DNA of 64,000 nucleotides from Endothia cerciana (GCA_026119935.1 JALRMH010000033.1:186001-250000); one strand, 5' to 3'. Positions 10,455 through 22,623 are shown, counted from the first letter of the stretch. A program made the numbers and translations. The notes: generated by a model not told the origin, from the sequence alone.

Positions 10455-12027
10455 ATGTCGGACACGAAAAAACAATTCCCTCCTGCCGCTGAGGATGAGT
10501 CCACAGACATAGAGACCGGCACCGCAAACACTCTCGATATGCTGCCCGACAGTGATAACGAGAAGCCGGCGCCTGCCAAAGGTTGGGGCGACCATCCGGA
10601 GCCTCCGGACGGCGGTATGACCGCGTGGCTCTGCGTCCTTGGTGTCTGGTGCACCTCGTTCTGCAGCTTTGGCTGGCTGAATTGTGCGTACAATACAGCT
10701 CGATCCGCCACGCAGCGAGAACACATCCCCGTCGCTAACACCGGATAGCCGTGGGCACTTTTCAGGACTATTACCAGGAAGACCTACTCAAAGGGTACTC
10801 GGCGAGTACTGTGGCGTGGATTCCATCACTGCAGATTTTCTTCGTGATGGGTCTGGTGAGTCTTCTAAGCCCCCCCCCCCCCCCAAAACCCAAAACCCCG
10901 GGTGGCTCGAACCGGGGAAGACTTGGCTGAGTCCTCCTCTTCAGGGACCGTTCGTCGGAGTGATCTATGATCATTACGGCCCACGCCTGTTGCTCCTAGT
11001 GGGCACATTCTTGCACGTGCTCGGTATCATGATGACCAGCCTCGGAACCCAATACTATCAGATCCTTCTCGCCCAGGGCATATGCTCTGCCATTGGCGCT
11101 GCATGCATCTTCCAGCCGTGTAAGGCCTTCATCCCATACTTGATCCTCGCCACCTTTTTAACCCCAGACTAATCGATATTTCCCCCGCTAGCCGTGACCT
11201 GCGCCGCCGGCTGGTTCAACAAGAAGCGCGGTGCGGCCTTTGGTATCATGTTCACGGGATCCAGCCTCGGCGGCATTATCTTTCCAATTCTCGTATCACG
11301 TCTTGTCGTCGAGGTCGGATTTCCGTGGGCGATGCGGACATGCGGGTTCCTCATCCTGTTCCTCCTGATCATTGCCAACCTGACCGTCCGAGGCTTTTAT
11401 CCTCCATCGCCGCACCCGGTCACCGCCGCACAACTTGCCAAACCGCTCAAGGAATCGGACTTCCTGCTCATCACAGCCGGATTCTTCTTCTTCAGCTACG
11501 GTTTCTTCGTGCCCATCGACTACCTCCCCGTCCAGGCCCTCCACGCGGGTATGGGCCCCGACCTCGCCCAGTACCTGGTGTCCATCTTGAATGCTGGCTC
11601 CCTTTTCGGCCGTCTCTTCGCCGGCTTTTTCAGCGACAAGATCGGGCGGTATAACATCTATGTCATCGTCTGCTACATGTCTGGGCTGTGGATCCTGGCC
11701 CTCTGGATCCCCACCTCGAGCAACGCGGCCCTCATCGCCTTCGCAGTCCTGTTTGGCTTCTTCTCGGGCGCCTACGTCTCCCTCATCACGCCCTTGGTGA
11801 TGGCCATCTCGCCGTTCCCCGAGCTTGGGTTCCGCGTCGGCATCGTCATGCTGCTCTGCGCGGTCGCCGGGCTGACGGCGAACCCGATCAATGGCGCCAT
11901 CGTGGATGGTTCGGGCGGGTGGCTTGGCCTCAAGATCTGGTCTGGGGTGTTCTGTATTGCCGGCGCTACTTTTGTGCTCGTGGTCAGGGTGAGGCACGTT
12001 GGATGGAAGCTGGCCGCTGCCTTCTAA
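10455..12027 (+). CDS. MFS transporter, monocarboxylate porter (MCT) type
   Basis: Predicted CDS join(10455..10683, 10749..10855, 10945..11119, 11192..12027), 448 residues. This is a plasma-membrane major facilitator protein of the fungal monocarboxylate-transporter-like group. The start CACCATGTCGG was chosen over an upstream in-frame ATG at 10386 with weaker context. A cytosolic acidic N-terminus leads to the family signature PPDGGMTAWLCVLGVW. Then come TFQDYYQEDLL and STVAWIPSLQIFFVMGL, and YDHYGPRLLLLVG in the second helix pair. The second half keeps AAGWFNKKRGAAFGIMFTGS and LFGRLFAGFFSDKIGRYNIY. Length suits 12 membrane helices. Intron 2 contains a C15 run at 10870-10884. The substrate cannot be read from sequence; the adjacent regulator probably controls it. 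Confidence 0.88.
10870..10884. repeat. Poly-C run (C15) inside transporter intron 2
   Basis: Fifteen C between the GTGAGT donor and the TTCAG acceptor of the MFS gene, followed by A-rich sequence. Confidence 0.95.
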
Positions 12028-12497
12028 TCAGGCATCAAAACCGGGGCGGCTCGAGGACTGGCGTTTGGGACTTTGGGGGGGGGGGGGGGGGCGGTGGGCA
12101 ACAATATATATACACCAGGAACGCACGCGTCTGGACATTGATGACCCAACTCATGGTACCATGTAGAATGGATTATGCACCTCTCTCGATGAACGATATT
12201 TTGTCCGGTGTCCCAGCCGCATGTCCCGTAATAGCCCAGAACTGAAAAATGTGGAGTGGAGTTGAGTCGTATCTCCGGTACCCAAAAGAGGCGTGGGCAT
12301 CACCACGCACTTCCAAGTGCTGCCCCCAGATGTTGGTGCAAGGGTTCGGGTTTGGTACGTACCCCAGCCTGGCAAGCCATCGTCGTCGCGTCTCAATCGC
12401 TCCCACGGCCCGACGACTTGTCTTCTTCACCCCGTGCATATCGGCAAAAAACCCACCCGGCGCAGGCCTTCGTTTCTCAGAGCTCCTGCTTGAAAAG
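12028..12497. other. Intergenic region between transporter and Arp10-like gene
   Basis: Contains G17 at 12075-12091, the longest homopolymer in the window, and a short ATATATA tract at about 12105-12112. An in-frame upstream ATG at 12249 exists but is not favoured as the start of the next gene. No separate gene seen. Confidence 0.6.
12075..12091. repeat. Poly-G run (G17)
   Basis: Seventeen G, just downstream of the transporter stop codon. Confidence 0.95.
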
Positions 12498-14331
12498 ATG
12501 GCGACCCCCGGCCAGAGCCTCCCGCACCGCGCCGTCTCCTCCATCCGCGGCGGCGCGATGGCCAGCATCAACACGACGTCCGCGTCCGGCTCCGGGGGCG
12601 GCAGCGGCGGCGGCGGCGGCAACCCGCGCACGCCCCTCCGCTCGATCCCGCCCATGACGCCGACCTTCAGCTCGCCGTCCAGCCTGCGCGCCGAGGACGA
12701 GGTGCTGATCGTCGAGCTCGACGCCCGCCGGGTGCGCGTCGGGTTCGCGGGCGACGCGGCGCCCAAGGCCGCCGTGGCGTTCGGGCCCGAGCAGGCGCGG
12801 CGCGTGGGCGACTTCAGGCGGTGGGAGGCCGGGCACGTGGACGGCTGGCGCAAGAGGGGGTGGGGTGAGGAGCACGAGCTGTGGAGGGCGGACGTCCGGG
12901 GGCTCGACCTGGGCCTGGTGGGGGACCGGATGGAGCGGGCGCTGAGGGAGGCTTTCAACAGGTGGGTTGCCACGACCCTTGACTGGCCTGTTATTGAGGA
13001 ACCGTTGGCTGATCTCGGGACGTCTCAGATATCTCCTAATTGACTCGCGCCCGCGGAGGGTCGTCGCTGTCCTGCCGTCTGCTACGCCTGTGCCGCTGCT
13101 GGCCACGGCGCTGGCCACGCTTTTCAGCCGGTTCCATACGCCTGCTGTGTCGCTGATGTCTTCTTCTGTTGCCTGCGCCGTCTCGGCTGGCGTGAGGTCG
13201 GCTCTTGTCGTGGACATGGGCTGGGCGGAGACGGTCGTCACGGCGGTGTACGAGTACAGGGAGGTGCGGACCAGCCGGAGCGTTCGCGCCGGCAAGCTGC
13301 TGGTGGAGAACACCCACGAGCTGCTGGCATCTGTTCTTGGTGGTCAACAGCCTCCAATGGCGACCGACAGGGGCGACGGGGAGAAGACGGAGCGCGTCGT
13401 CTCGTTTGAGGAATGCGAGGAGGTCGCCACCAGGCTGGCATGGTGCAAACCCGCCAGAGGTGCTCCGTCGCGGGAACAGAAAGAGGGCCTGCCAACGGTA
13501 ACGGAGCAAGACGAGTCCGAGGCAACGATACCGCCTCCTACGGACAGGACATCGAGCGCCTCGATCATCCCGCTGACATCGACGTCCCCGCCCACGAGAC
13601 TCGAGCTGACGTACGATCAGCTTTCAACACCGGCCGAGACCACCTTCTTCGACTCTGAACATCCACCTTCATTCTTTGATGACGATGAACTACCACTGCC
13701 CTTGTTGATATACCTCAGCCTGCTGAGGCTTCCCTTGGACGTCCGAGGCATCTGCATGGCCCGCATTATCTTCACCGGAGGGTGTTGTAAAGTTCTTGGC
13801 CTGCGAGGCCGGATCCTCGACGAGGTGGGCCAGCTCGTACAGACTCGCGGATGGGACCCCGTCCAGGGCAAGGCAGTAGACGCCTACAAGATTAACCCAA
13901 AACTACGGCGAGGAAGCAGACAGGCAAGCAACGACGGGCCCACGGGCGTGCCACCACAACAAGACGGTGGCAGCGGGGGCCACGAACAAGACGGGGTGTG
14001 GGTTGATGCACCGTCGGATGCGCAGCAGGAGCCAGACCCGGTCGAGGAGCAGGTCTGGAGGAGGAAGGGCGAGAGGCGGGGGCTACAGGGGCAGCTACGG
14101 GTCGTCGAGTCCCTCGGGGCGTGGAGCGGAGCGAGCCTGCTCAGCCTGCTGAAGGTGCCTGCCCTCGCGACCGTCGAGCGGGAGGCGTGGAGGGAGCAGG
14201 GCGCCATCGGTGCGTCACGACCGGGCGACGTGGACCAGAAGGTCGCGCAGAGGCAGAGCATGGGCGCCGGAGGACTGATGAGAAGCGCTGCGGGTGCGAA
14301 TTGGACGCTGGGTGTCTGGGGATATCTGTAG
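12498..14331 (+). CDS. Actin-related protein, Arp10/Arp11-like (dynactin pointed-end type)
   Basis: Predicted CDS join(12498..12961, 13029..14331), 588 residues. Arp10/Arp11 caps the pointed end of the dynactin Arp1 filament and supports dynein-driven nuclear and organelle movement. After a Gly/Ser-rich disordered N-terminus the actin fold begins with EDEVLIVELDARRVRVGFAG. It continues with FGPEQARRVGDFRRWE, and exon 2 gives YLLIDSRPRRVVAVLPSATP. The second phosphate loop is visible as RSALVVDMGWAETVVTAVYE. A late helix reads ARIIFTGGCCKVLGLRGRIL. The fold is divergent and has a roughly 100-residue low-complexity insertion (about residues 305-400), as fungal Arp10 proteins do. Intron GTGGGT..TCTCAG keeps frame. 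I assign the Arp10 subgroup from N-terminal resemblance; another divergent Arp class is possible. Confidence 0.75.
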
Positions 14332-15295
14332 ACTTGACCGTGGGGGGGGGGGGGGTACACCTACCTCGACGTGTTTCTGACACTGGTGAGTTTTCTCCCT
14401 TGGGAAGAGGTCTCTTCAGGGCCCCCTACGCATGGTCCTTCATGTCCCCACAGCCGTTTAGCAGTGCGGCGATGACCGACAGGCGGTGTTCCCACCAGGC
14501 AGGAGCTAGTAGAGTCGGGGGGGGGGGGGAAGCAATGCAGAGCTCGTACACCACTGTCGCTAATCCCGCCACTCGCTCACCAGATGAGCGCTGTGGACGG
14601 AACAGCATCTGCTGGCATACAGCGCGTCGGATGACGTACAGGCCCCCTGGGTGGATGGCTACTGTGGTGAGCTTCGGGCTGGGAAGGCACCAGCATCGTG
14701 AGCGACCAAGAGCACCTCCTGCCTACCGGCCTGTTCGAGGCAGCATCTGACTGTGGGAAAGTACAATCCCGTGGGCCCGTCAGGGTCGATAAACAATGAC
14801 ATCCGTCTTGCTGTCCAATCTCTGTCATTTGGAGGTTTCTTGGCCTTTTCCTCCTCACCACCACCACCAACCCCACCACCAGATCCCACGAGAATAACAT
14901 CACCAACCTGTCACTCGCTTTTTTGATCGTCCCGTTTCTGCTCACGGAATTGGAACAACGGCTGTGTATTGATACCGTTTGCTTCTTTGCTGCACGCACG
15001 CACACACACACACACACACTCGCCCCCCCCCCCCCCAACCCACACTTCACTTGTCTTGACTGGCCGACCATAGAAAGGCTTGATTTGTTGGAGCGGTCGC
15101 CCTGGCCATTGTCTGATAAGAAGCACCACGAGATCTGGCTCTCCGAACTTTGATCTCGACTGTTTCATCTTCGGTCCCGCGGTAAGCCCACGCTACACTT
15201 TCTTCGTCTTTCTTACTTTATCTTACATCCTGTTTCCCTTCCTACCCTTCCTTCCCCTCCCATCTTTACGCACCTATGGGTTCGCACCTCTCGAC
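14332..15295. other. Intergenic region with homopolymers and a CA microsatellite
   Basis: Holds G14 at 14342-14355, G13 at 14517-14529, an (AC)n tract at about 14997-15018 and C14 at 15023-15036. The last 150 bp are CT-rich, typical of a leader. No gene supported. Confidence 0.65.
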
Positions 15296-18200
15296 ATGGC
15301 CCCAACCACGCCTCGCAAGCGAGCCAGGCAGCTTCTGAAGGAGCTTTGGGACTTGCAGAAGCACGACGTGCCCATGACTGCTGCCACCCTGCTCGAGGTC
15401 AAATATCTGCTGCGGAGCTGCAGGCGCTGCACCTGCGTCGAGATCAGAACGCCCAAACCTCGCCCCAACGAGGTCGACCCAAACCCATTCAACCTCGCAG
15501 AGGGCGCTGTTCCCAACTTCGTCCTCTGCCAGCTTTTGGATCAGAAACTGATCGAATCACGCAACTATCAGGATACGATCGCTCTACCAGCAGCCCTCTC
15601 TGTCCTCAGCTTCACCTACTCAACGGAGGCCTTCGATAGGCACTTTTCCTTTCCCACTCAGTTCCGCTGGCACTGCTCCAGGACGCACAGGACCCACATC
15701 ATCTTCGCGTACACGGACGTCAGGATGAAGTCCAAGATCTACAGTGTTGAGGAGCTCCTCAACCTCAGGGACTCCTCGTCTCCCGACATCGTCGCTGCTG
15801 TTGCCTTTCGAGACAACGAGCTTGGTATGCGCATATCTGTCTCGTTCGCCCAGCACAAAGCTTCGCATCCTGGCTGACCATCCTTTATAGCAGAGATGCT
15901 TCGCACCAGGTCTCGTGTCAGCTCCCGCAGCTACAACTCCAACTCGCTGAGGCGTGCTGCCAAGCGGACGATGGACGACTCCTCCACCACATCTGACGAG
16001 GTCGTCTTCAAGGGAACCATGAGCCGCCGCGCTCACAGGCCTGAGGCTGTTCAGCCCGTCCAGCTTCCGCAGCCTGTCCAGCTCTCCTCTACTACCACGT
16101 TTGACCACAAGGTGACTGCTGCTTCGGCCTCTGAGCCTGATCAGCCCATGGAGTGGAAGTATCGAGGCCGAAGTGGCTCTGAGGCCACGCACAACGAGCC
16201 TCTGTCTGCTCCCACCGGTATCAACGCTCAGCAGAACGAGGGGTTTCAGCGATTCTACAAGGCGGTCGTCTCGCCTACTCACGTTCGCGTCACCGCTGGA
16301 GGACGAATCGTGCCCAACACGCGCAACCCGGTCTCCCCAACCGCCAAGCGCCCCAAGGATGGCGAAAACGTCACCAACGGCAATCAGCCCGAGCCAGCCC
16401 CTGTGGCGGCCCCGAAGCAACCTATACCGGTCATGGGGATGCCGCACCCAATGCAATTCTTCTACCCTGGCTTTCATCCAGGCATGCCGCCCATCCACCC
16501 GATGACCGGCATGCCGATGCCCATGATGCCACACGGTTACCCGATCCCCATGCCAATGCCAAATTCAACCGCGGTACCTGCCACCCAGGAGACTTCGCTC
16601 AAGGAGAACCAGGCCGAGAAGACTGAGCACAAGGACATCAAGACTGTTTCTGAGTCTGAATCCGTCAAGGCAGGGGTCAAACTCTCGCCTCCTGAGCAGT
16701 TCGACCACAGCAGGCCTTTCGTGTACAACGGTCAGCAGTGGATGTTCCCTATGTTCCCCTCACCATACTCGGGATTTATGGGTATGCCGCCTCCAGGCTA
16801 CGCTGGCCCACCCATCCCGGGTGCTCCTTTGATGATGCCTCCTCATATGGCCATGGCCCCGATGATGGGACCAATGGGCCCCGTGGGACCCCAACCACCT
16901 CAGAGCGCCATGGTCCCCGCCGCCGCTCCAGCTCCGTCTCGCCGGTCGACTCCGCAGCCGCCTTCCAATCCTCCAATCTCCTCCATTCGCCCGAGTCAGA
17001 TCACTCGGAAGCAGATTGATGGACTTCGAGCCAACCTCAAGTATCATGAGGACCAGATGCAATACAACAAACACCAAATCGACGAAAAGGACATGGAGAA
17101 CAAGATCCAGATGCTGCAGGCCGACATTGAGCGCTTTGAGCGTGTCTTCAAGGCTCAGGCTGAGTACGAGGAGAAGCACTACCCCAAAGTCGAGAAGGTC
17201 AAGGAAGATGTCTCGTCATCGGGCGGTCGAAGTTCAGCACTCTCTATCAAGACATCTCAGTCCCAATCAGAGGAGAGCAAGGAGAGCAAGGCGACCACTG
17301 TCACCAACAATTCTCAGCCCAAGCTGAGAAAGAAGGAGCGCTCTCGCGACTCAGTTGGCCTGAACTCAAACAAGAGCAGCGCTGCATCGTACACGTACGA
17401 AGAGACTGGTCGGGATCATCTGCTGGTAAACCTTGGCAAGAAGTCTACCTTGCCCAGTGGCGCTGCTCTCGCACCCATTTTCCAGCCCCGCTCCGTGTCA
17501 GCCCTCACAGTGCCTGCCACCAACGGCCCAGGCAAGAACTGGCTGTCAACCAACGCCGACGAGGAAATCACTCAAGAGCAGCTCGAGGCGACAGAGAAGA
17601 GACTCCTTGCCGCAGGTGTCAAGGCCTGGAATCTGTCTCAGCAAGTGCAGGAGCTTGCAAACCCACCATCTCAAGGCCATTTGACCCGCAGCCACGACAA
17701 TCTTGGCGCACCTTACCTGGTTGGCACTCTGCCTCGTGGCGCCAACCCCTACTCCGCTCATCGGATTGAGTACGAGTACAGTCGCAAACTGACCGATGAA
17801 GAGTTGCAAGCTCGTCACTTGTACTGGGGCAAAGCTCCCCGCTCCGTCAGCCAGGGACTGCCCAAGTTCGACGGCAAGAATTTCTATGCTCCCTCGCCAG
17901 CCAAGAATATTACTCCCAGAGAATCTCCAAGTTTCCGGCGCGGACGGATTCCTCTTGGTGCGGCTGAGATTGACTACGGATTCCCGGCACCAAACAACAA
18001 GGACGTTGACCCCTTCCGCGCTGTCACACCTAGCGATACCTTGTTGAGGGCGGAGGAGGCAGGCAGCAACAGCAAGGCTCCGTCTGTCAAGTCTTCGCAG
18101 TCTTTCACCAGCCAGGCTGAAGACCACTCCGAGGAGTTTGAGAAGGCACTGGCCGAGACCAAGTCCAGCGGGGTGGAGTCTGAGGGATCTCATTCCAAGG

Positions 18201-18631
18201 ACGTGAGGGAGACACGGAGTGCTGACTACCATGACGCGAGATCCAACGGCACTGGGTAAGATTTCCTGTCCCAGGTCCTAGAGGCGTCCATTTCTGACAA
18301 TTCATGCAGGTCGAGGCTCTGGCAGAGCATGCTCAAGAGGGGTCTCACGAGCAGTGATGTTCTTCCCAGCGCCGTCAGCTCTACCACCGCACATGGCTAT
18401 CTCCCTCAGTTCACTGGTCATGCTGCCGCCTCGCTGAGCCCTACGCTCTCTGGCACCATCAGCTCTCCTAGCCGAGATTCCCCGTCCAAAGATAATGAGG
18501 TGAATACCAATGGTACTTCGACCTTCATGACGCAGAAGACAGCGGAGAGTTGCCCTCCAGCTGCTAGCGAGCGCCTCTCTGAGACTCTGCTCAACATGGT
18601 CGGCATGAAGACACCGGCTTGGGCCAGCTAA
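15296..18631 (+). CDS. Large unknown protein with Met/Pro-rich region and coiled coil
   Basis: Predicted CDS join(15296..15824, 15891..18255, 18310..18631), 1071 residues. The introns are GTATGC..TATAG and GTAAGA..GCAG, both frame-keeping. The first 190 residues look folded and carry a Cys pair plus a downstream CHR-type segment (CRRCTCVEIRTPKPR, then FRWHCSRTHRTHIIFAYTD). A Ser/Arg-rich linker follows. Then comes a striking Met/Pro/Gly-rich stretch (GMPHPMQFFYPGFHPGMPP and PPPGYAGPPIPGAPLMMPP). Next is a predicted coiled coil (ITRKQIDGLRANLKYHEDQM, then NKIQMLQADIERFERVFKAQ). The rest is Ser-rich and disordered, with tyrosine-containing patches. I do not recognise a named family. It may be a scaffold or RNA-binding regulator, but that is only a guess from composition. 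Confidence 0.8.
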
Positions 18632-20303
18632 ACCACTACTGAATTCGCCTCCATCGACACGACGAACCAGGACAATATTTCAGCTGTCAACGTTATTGTC
18701 ACGCCGCGATGCTGCGGCGCATCTCGCTTATCTTTTCGCCGTCGTTGAATGCTTCCCGGGCCCGATCAGTAACATCAATACCATGTCTCGCAACACATTG
18801 GCCAGTTGCCTGGCTGTTGCGCACCACTTTGTTGGACAACATTATCGATTAACAAGGAATGAATCCTTCCGCATGATTGTTATTCATCTTGTCAGAGTAT
18901 CATAGGAAGGACTCGCACGCTTCTTATTCTTGCTGGCAGGGAAAATTTGGGTTAGAATGCAAGATGGAGGTATGTGAACTTATCCACCGGCAGCATGAAA
19001 TTAGTCTGAGCTAATGAGGGGGACCGACCGCATCACTTGGTATCACAGTTCAAGATGATCAGGAAGGATGTCACAGTCTGTTTAATTGCCCACGACCTTG
19101 GAGGGAAGTATCTCATAGGCAGAAAAGGCACATCCTCTGAGTTTAGACCATAGGGCTGCTTAATTTAGCAAATGTAGTGATATTCTACCCTTTCCTGTGG
19201 TCCATGGTCCATGAACGAAATTGATGCATCTCTGGCACAGATTCATCTGGCAAGCCGGGACGGAGGGGGTCCAGCATCTCCACGCGACTTGTGGAGTTCG
19301 TCGGACCTTGGGGGAGTAACCATCGCGAGTTCGTCTCCTATGTAGGCTGACAACTGAATTCTCATCAAGGTAAGGTGCACGCGTTCAGTTAGGCAGACGA
19401 AAGCGGCTCGTCACCTCACCAGATGGTCATCACACTATAACAAGACCGTGCGGACATCAGAGAGCACGCGGAGGACGCCGGACCGACGATCAGAAGCCTT
19501 GATTCAGCCAGGAGCTACGTAGAATTTACAGACCATTGTACCTCACCATCAAACCTCCAACACCATGGAAACCAGTAGTTTCTTGACTGAACGAGGTCTG
19601 CAGGCGAGAGCAGGAGCGGTGATTCATGTTTAATGCCCCCACCGGGTTTGCTCTGCGCCACGCGTATACCTGACATTAACCATGAAGAGAGGTTGATGAG
19701 GAGATTTCCTGGCGGTTCACCGTTCACGATCACTGCATGGACTTACGTGAGTGCCTACCTTGATTTGCTGCCGTGACCGCCTCAAGATTTTCTTGACTGG
19801 AGATTGCAGTCATGTGGCCCCATGGGCCAGGGGCCAGCGGTGCGGAGTGGGAAGCTGCGGTGTGAGCCAGGGGCACGTCAGTAGAGCAAAGGCATAGAAG
19901 GAGCGCTGCCATCCTCCAGGCAAGGAGGACAGGCTGGGCTTCGGGAGTACCTCCCATGGATCATTTCACATCGCAGCGGGACGAGCAGCTGGGAGGTTTG
20001 TGAAATGGCCATTGAGCAACCGAGGCTCTATCTTTTGCATTGATGTCTTGTGCTACCATTCCAATTTTCCGTACCGTTGTGACGCCGAGACCGTGACCAA
20101 GTGATGCATGGTGTCGACTGACGAATGCTGGAGGGATCTCGCATTGTCGAACCGCGCGCGTGGTATCCCGTCAAAAGCTGGCTGTTTTTGTGTGTGCGTC
20201 CCCGAGATCCTCCCCACAAGTGCTCAATGGTACATCCGTGTCGTCAGGGACGAGTTTTCATGTTTGTTTTTTTTTGTACTCGGGTCAAGCGCAGGCCGAC
20301 CAC
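18632..20303. other. Intergenic region, no gene seen
   Basis: 3' flanks of two convergent genes. Open frames are short, without splice-linked extensions or family features. Composition is closer to even than in the coding blocks. Nothing recognisable as a tRNA or transposon. Confidence 0.55.
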
Positions 20304-20924
20304 TTAGTTGGCAGCAGCCTTGCCCTTGGCCCCGGCCTCGCGGCCGGCCTTGATGCGCTCCAGGATGGCCTCGCGGTCCTTGTCGAGCTTGAGCTTGGTG
20401 ATGACGACGTTGGACGGGTGGATGCCGAGAGGGACGGACTGGCCCGAGGTCTTCTCGCGGGTGACGCGCTCGATGTGGATAACGTACTTGAGGCGGTACA
20501 CCGAGGTGACCTTGCCCTCCTTGTCCTTGTTGCTGCCGCGGACGATCTGAACCTCGTCGTCCTTGCGGATGGGGATGCTGCGGACCTGTTTGCCGGATCT
20601 GTAAGCTCCAAGCACAGGGGACGGACGGGTTGCGCAGCCAAATATCGCTCTTGGGAACACTGGGCTAAAAGGGAAAAGAAGGGGGGGGGGGGATCCAAGA
20701 CGCACATTGTACTTCTCACGGAGCTCCTTGGACAGAGGGGCGCTCATGATGTTGCGGCGGATGCTCGAGGGGGCCTCGAAGTGCGCCTTGCGGGACTTGC
20801 GCCGCGAGGAGTGGAGGGCTGAGAAGACAAGCACAATTAGTTTTTTTTCCAGTTCTCACAGATATCGCGTACATAGCAGCATCATCGATTCAATTGGGGA
20901 CGTACTCTTCTGAACCTTGGCCAT
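20304..20924 (-). CDS. RPL26: 60S ribosomal protein L26 (uL24)
   Basis: Predicted CDS on the minus strand, join(20924..20906, 20818..20706, 20585..20304), 137 residues, the usual length. It is a large-subunit protein near the exit tunnel. Exon 1 is 19 nt (MAKVQK), as is common in fungal ribosomal protein genes. Diagnostic sequence includes SSRRKSRKAHFEAPSS, RRNIMSAPLSKELREKYN, VRSIPIRKDDEVQIVRGSNK (KOW motif) and GIHPSNVVITKLKLDKDR. Donors are GTACGT and GTGCGT, acceptors TCAG and ACAG. Intron 2 contains a G12 run (plus strand). The intron-rich 5' end fits high expression. Confidence 0.95.
20681..20692. repeat. Poly-G run (G12) inside RPL26 intron 2
   Basis: Twelve G on the plus strand, about 14 nt from the donor of the second RPL26 intron. 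Confidence 0.95.
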
Positions 20925-21253
20925 TGTGATGGAGTTTGTCGCGAGGGATGGGTGATCTGGTCGACTTGGGCGTTGGGTGCTGAAGGGAAGACGGGAGCGA
21001 AATTCTTGCGTTTGACTGTCTGCTGTGGGACGCGCGAAATGTGCACTGGCAGGGGCTAGCATTGGTCGGCGTGCACGGGCCACTGAGGGTCCGGAGCTTC
21101 GGCGCTGTTGTTCCGATTCTGCCGTTAGGCTAGAGATATAATGGAAGGCGGTCGACCGCACCCGCCGATGGCCCGTGCACCTGCAGCTCAGACTATATAA
21201 CCTCGCGCCCGTCATCGCCCAATTTACATTTTCTGGACTTGACTTTCATACTT
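20925..21253 (+). promoter_or_regulatory. RPL26 promoter, possibly bidirectional, with plus-strand TATA box
   Basis: Upstream region of RPL26. A plus-strand TATATAA lies at 21194-21200 and is followed by CT-rich sequence. Together with the intron-like element just downstream, this suggests a divergent plus-strand transcript. Direction and start are inferred. Confidence 0.4.
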
Positions 21254-21310
21254 GTTCGTCTCCTCCCTAGGCCCCCCTAGCGATCAAACATCTGCTAACA
21301 TTTCCCCTAG
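21254..21310 (+). other. Intron-like element of a putative plus-strand transcript
   Basis: A 57-nt segment starts with GTTCGT, has a perfect CTAAC branch-point motif at 21295-21299, and ends in a pyrimidine-rich CCCCTAG. Spacing matches fungal introns. No long ATG-started frame follows, so it would be a leader or non-coding RNA intron. Confidence 0.35.
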
Positions 21311-22623
21311 ACCTTGTCTGACATCCCCTCGATCAAGAATGAGGAGATGTAGGTTGGAAGGCCTGCATTGCACATCGTGGAGCTGACCAGTCTGGTTTGT
21401 CCTTCGGGGCCGACCTGGGCGGAATTTTTGCTCTCAACAGCCTTGTGCTGCCTATTTTTTCATTGTGCTCACCGCTCGACGCGGTGACATGACGAAGAAT
21501 CCCCCGTCATTCCCTCCTTCGTCTTCTGCTTCTTGAGGTCTCGTCCGTCCGTCCTAGCTTTTGCTTTTCTTCTATAGGTGCCTGTCAAGTGTTGTCGCGT
21601 TCGCTGCCACGTAGCGCGTCACAGACGTGGCCCTGGCGGGTCGTCAACCCATCAAGAGCATTTGCTCAGGCGCAAGATTACCGACACTGCGCGACGTCTA
21701 CCCACCGCGCGACGGGTCTCGACAATGTCTCCGTCGATGTTCTAGAAATTGGGCCGTCACCACTTTATTCGACACAACTGCTGAGCGCGTGCTATGTTAC
21801 CTCAAGCGCACGCCTGTACCAGCTGACCTACCAAGCAGCCCACGCTCGACGCGCCGTTGCGCCCCCGTCCTCCGCCCTTCCTCGACCCTTCAACGCTTAC
21901 TTTTGTCCCGTTTACCGCTGACGAGATCGTTCGAAGACGGCGATTGGCCTTACCATCTGGAAGCCTATGCCTGCTTTGAGGCTGCCTTCCCTGTCGAGGC
22001 TTCGATGCCAGCACGACGCTACTACTACCATCTGGCCCTTGTCAGCGGAGGCTCCTTGCAGTAGGTCCACAGGTCTAAGGCTGACCGAAAACGGTGAAAA
22101 CAGTCGACTATCCCAGAGGCCCAGCCAGCGTTCCCAAGCCACGGTGCGTCGACAATATACGGTGATCTTGATCGAGCAGGGAAACTTGTGCCCACAGAAC
22201 GATGCTTGCGTCTCGAGCACAAAAGAGCTTCACTCTCTTTAGATCCAGACCACATACAGGTGATAGCAGACTCCTTCCGAGGCAACTCTGGCGATGTCTT
22301 CGCAGCGTCTTCCATTGCCTCACGACTCGGGGTTGACGGCGTAGATCTCCTTGTCTTGAGCTAGGCACTCATTTTCAGGGCTCAAGCTCGACAACATCAT
22401 ATACACATCCTTAATCTCAAATTCGAACTTGTCCATAGACCGCATCGTCAAGCGTGTACTCATCAGCTTAACGGAGCTCTAGGGCGAAAGCGGAGAGGGA
22501 GGGGTCAAGACCAGACGCCGCAGTGGCCTCATTTGAGGCCATGCATGGACTCGACAATATTAATTTGTGCGGCGACACGTCAGCTGTCCGTCCGTCCAAG
22601 GGAAGAACAAGACAACGGCAAAA
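21311..22623. other. Region of uncertain content downstream of the RPL26 divergent promoter
   Basis: CT-rich leader-like sequence up to about 21.6 kb, then mixed sequence. Longer open frames at 21.6-22.1 kb begin with GTG or lack splice support, so no protein gene is called. It could be a non-coding transcript or a degraded gene. Confidence 0.4.

Noticed and set aside
20285..20822. Long open frames opposite and overlapping RPL26
   Set aside because: They are shadows of the strongly conserved ribosomal protein exons in other frames.
21627..22064. 145-residue plus-strand open frame
   Set aside because: It begins at GTG, has no ATG-supported start, splice link or recognisable family, and lies in leader-like sequence.
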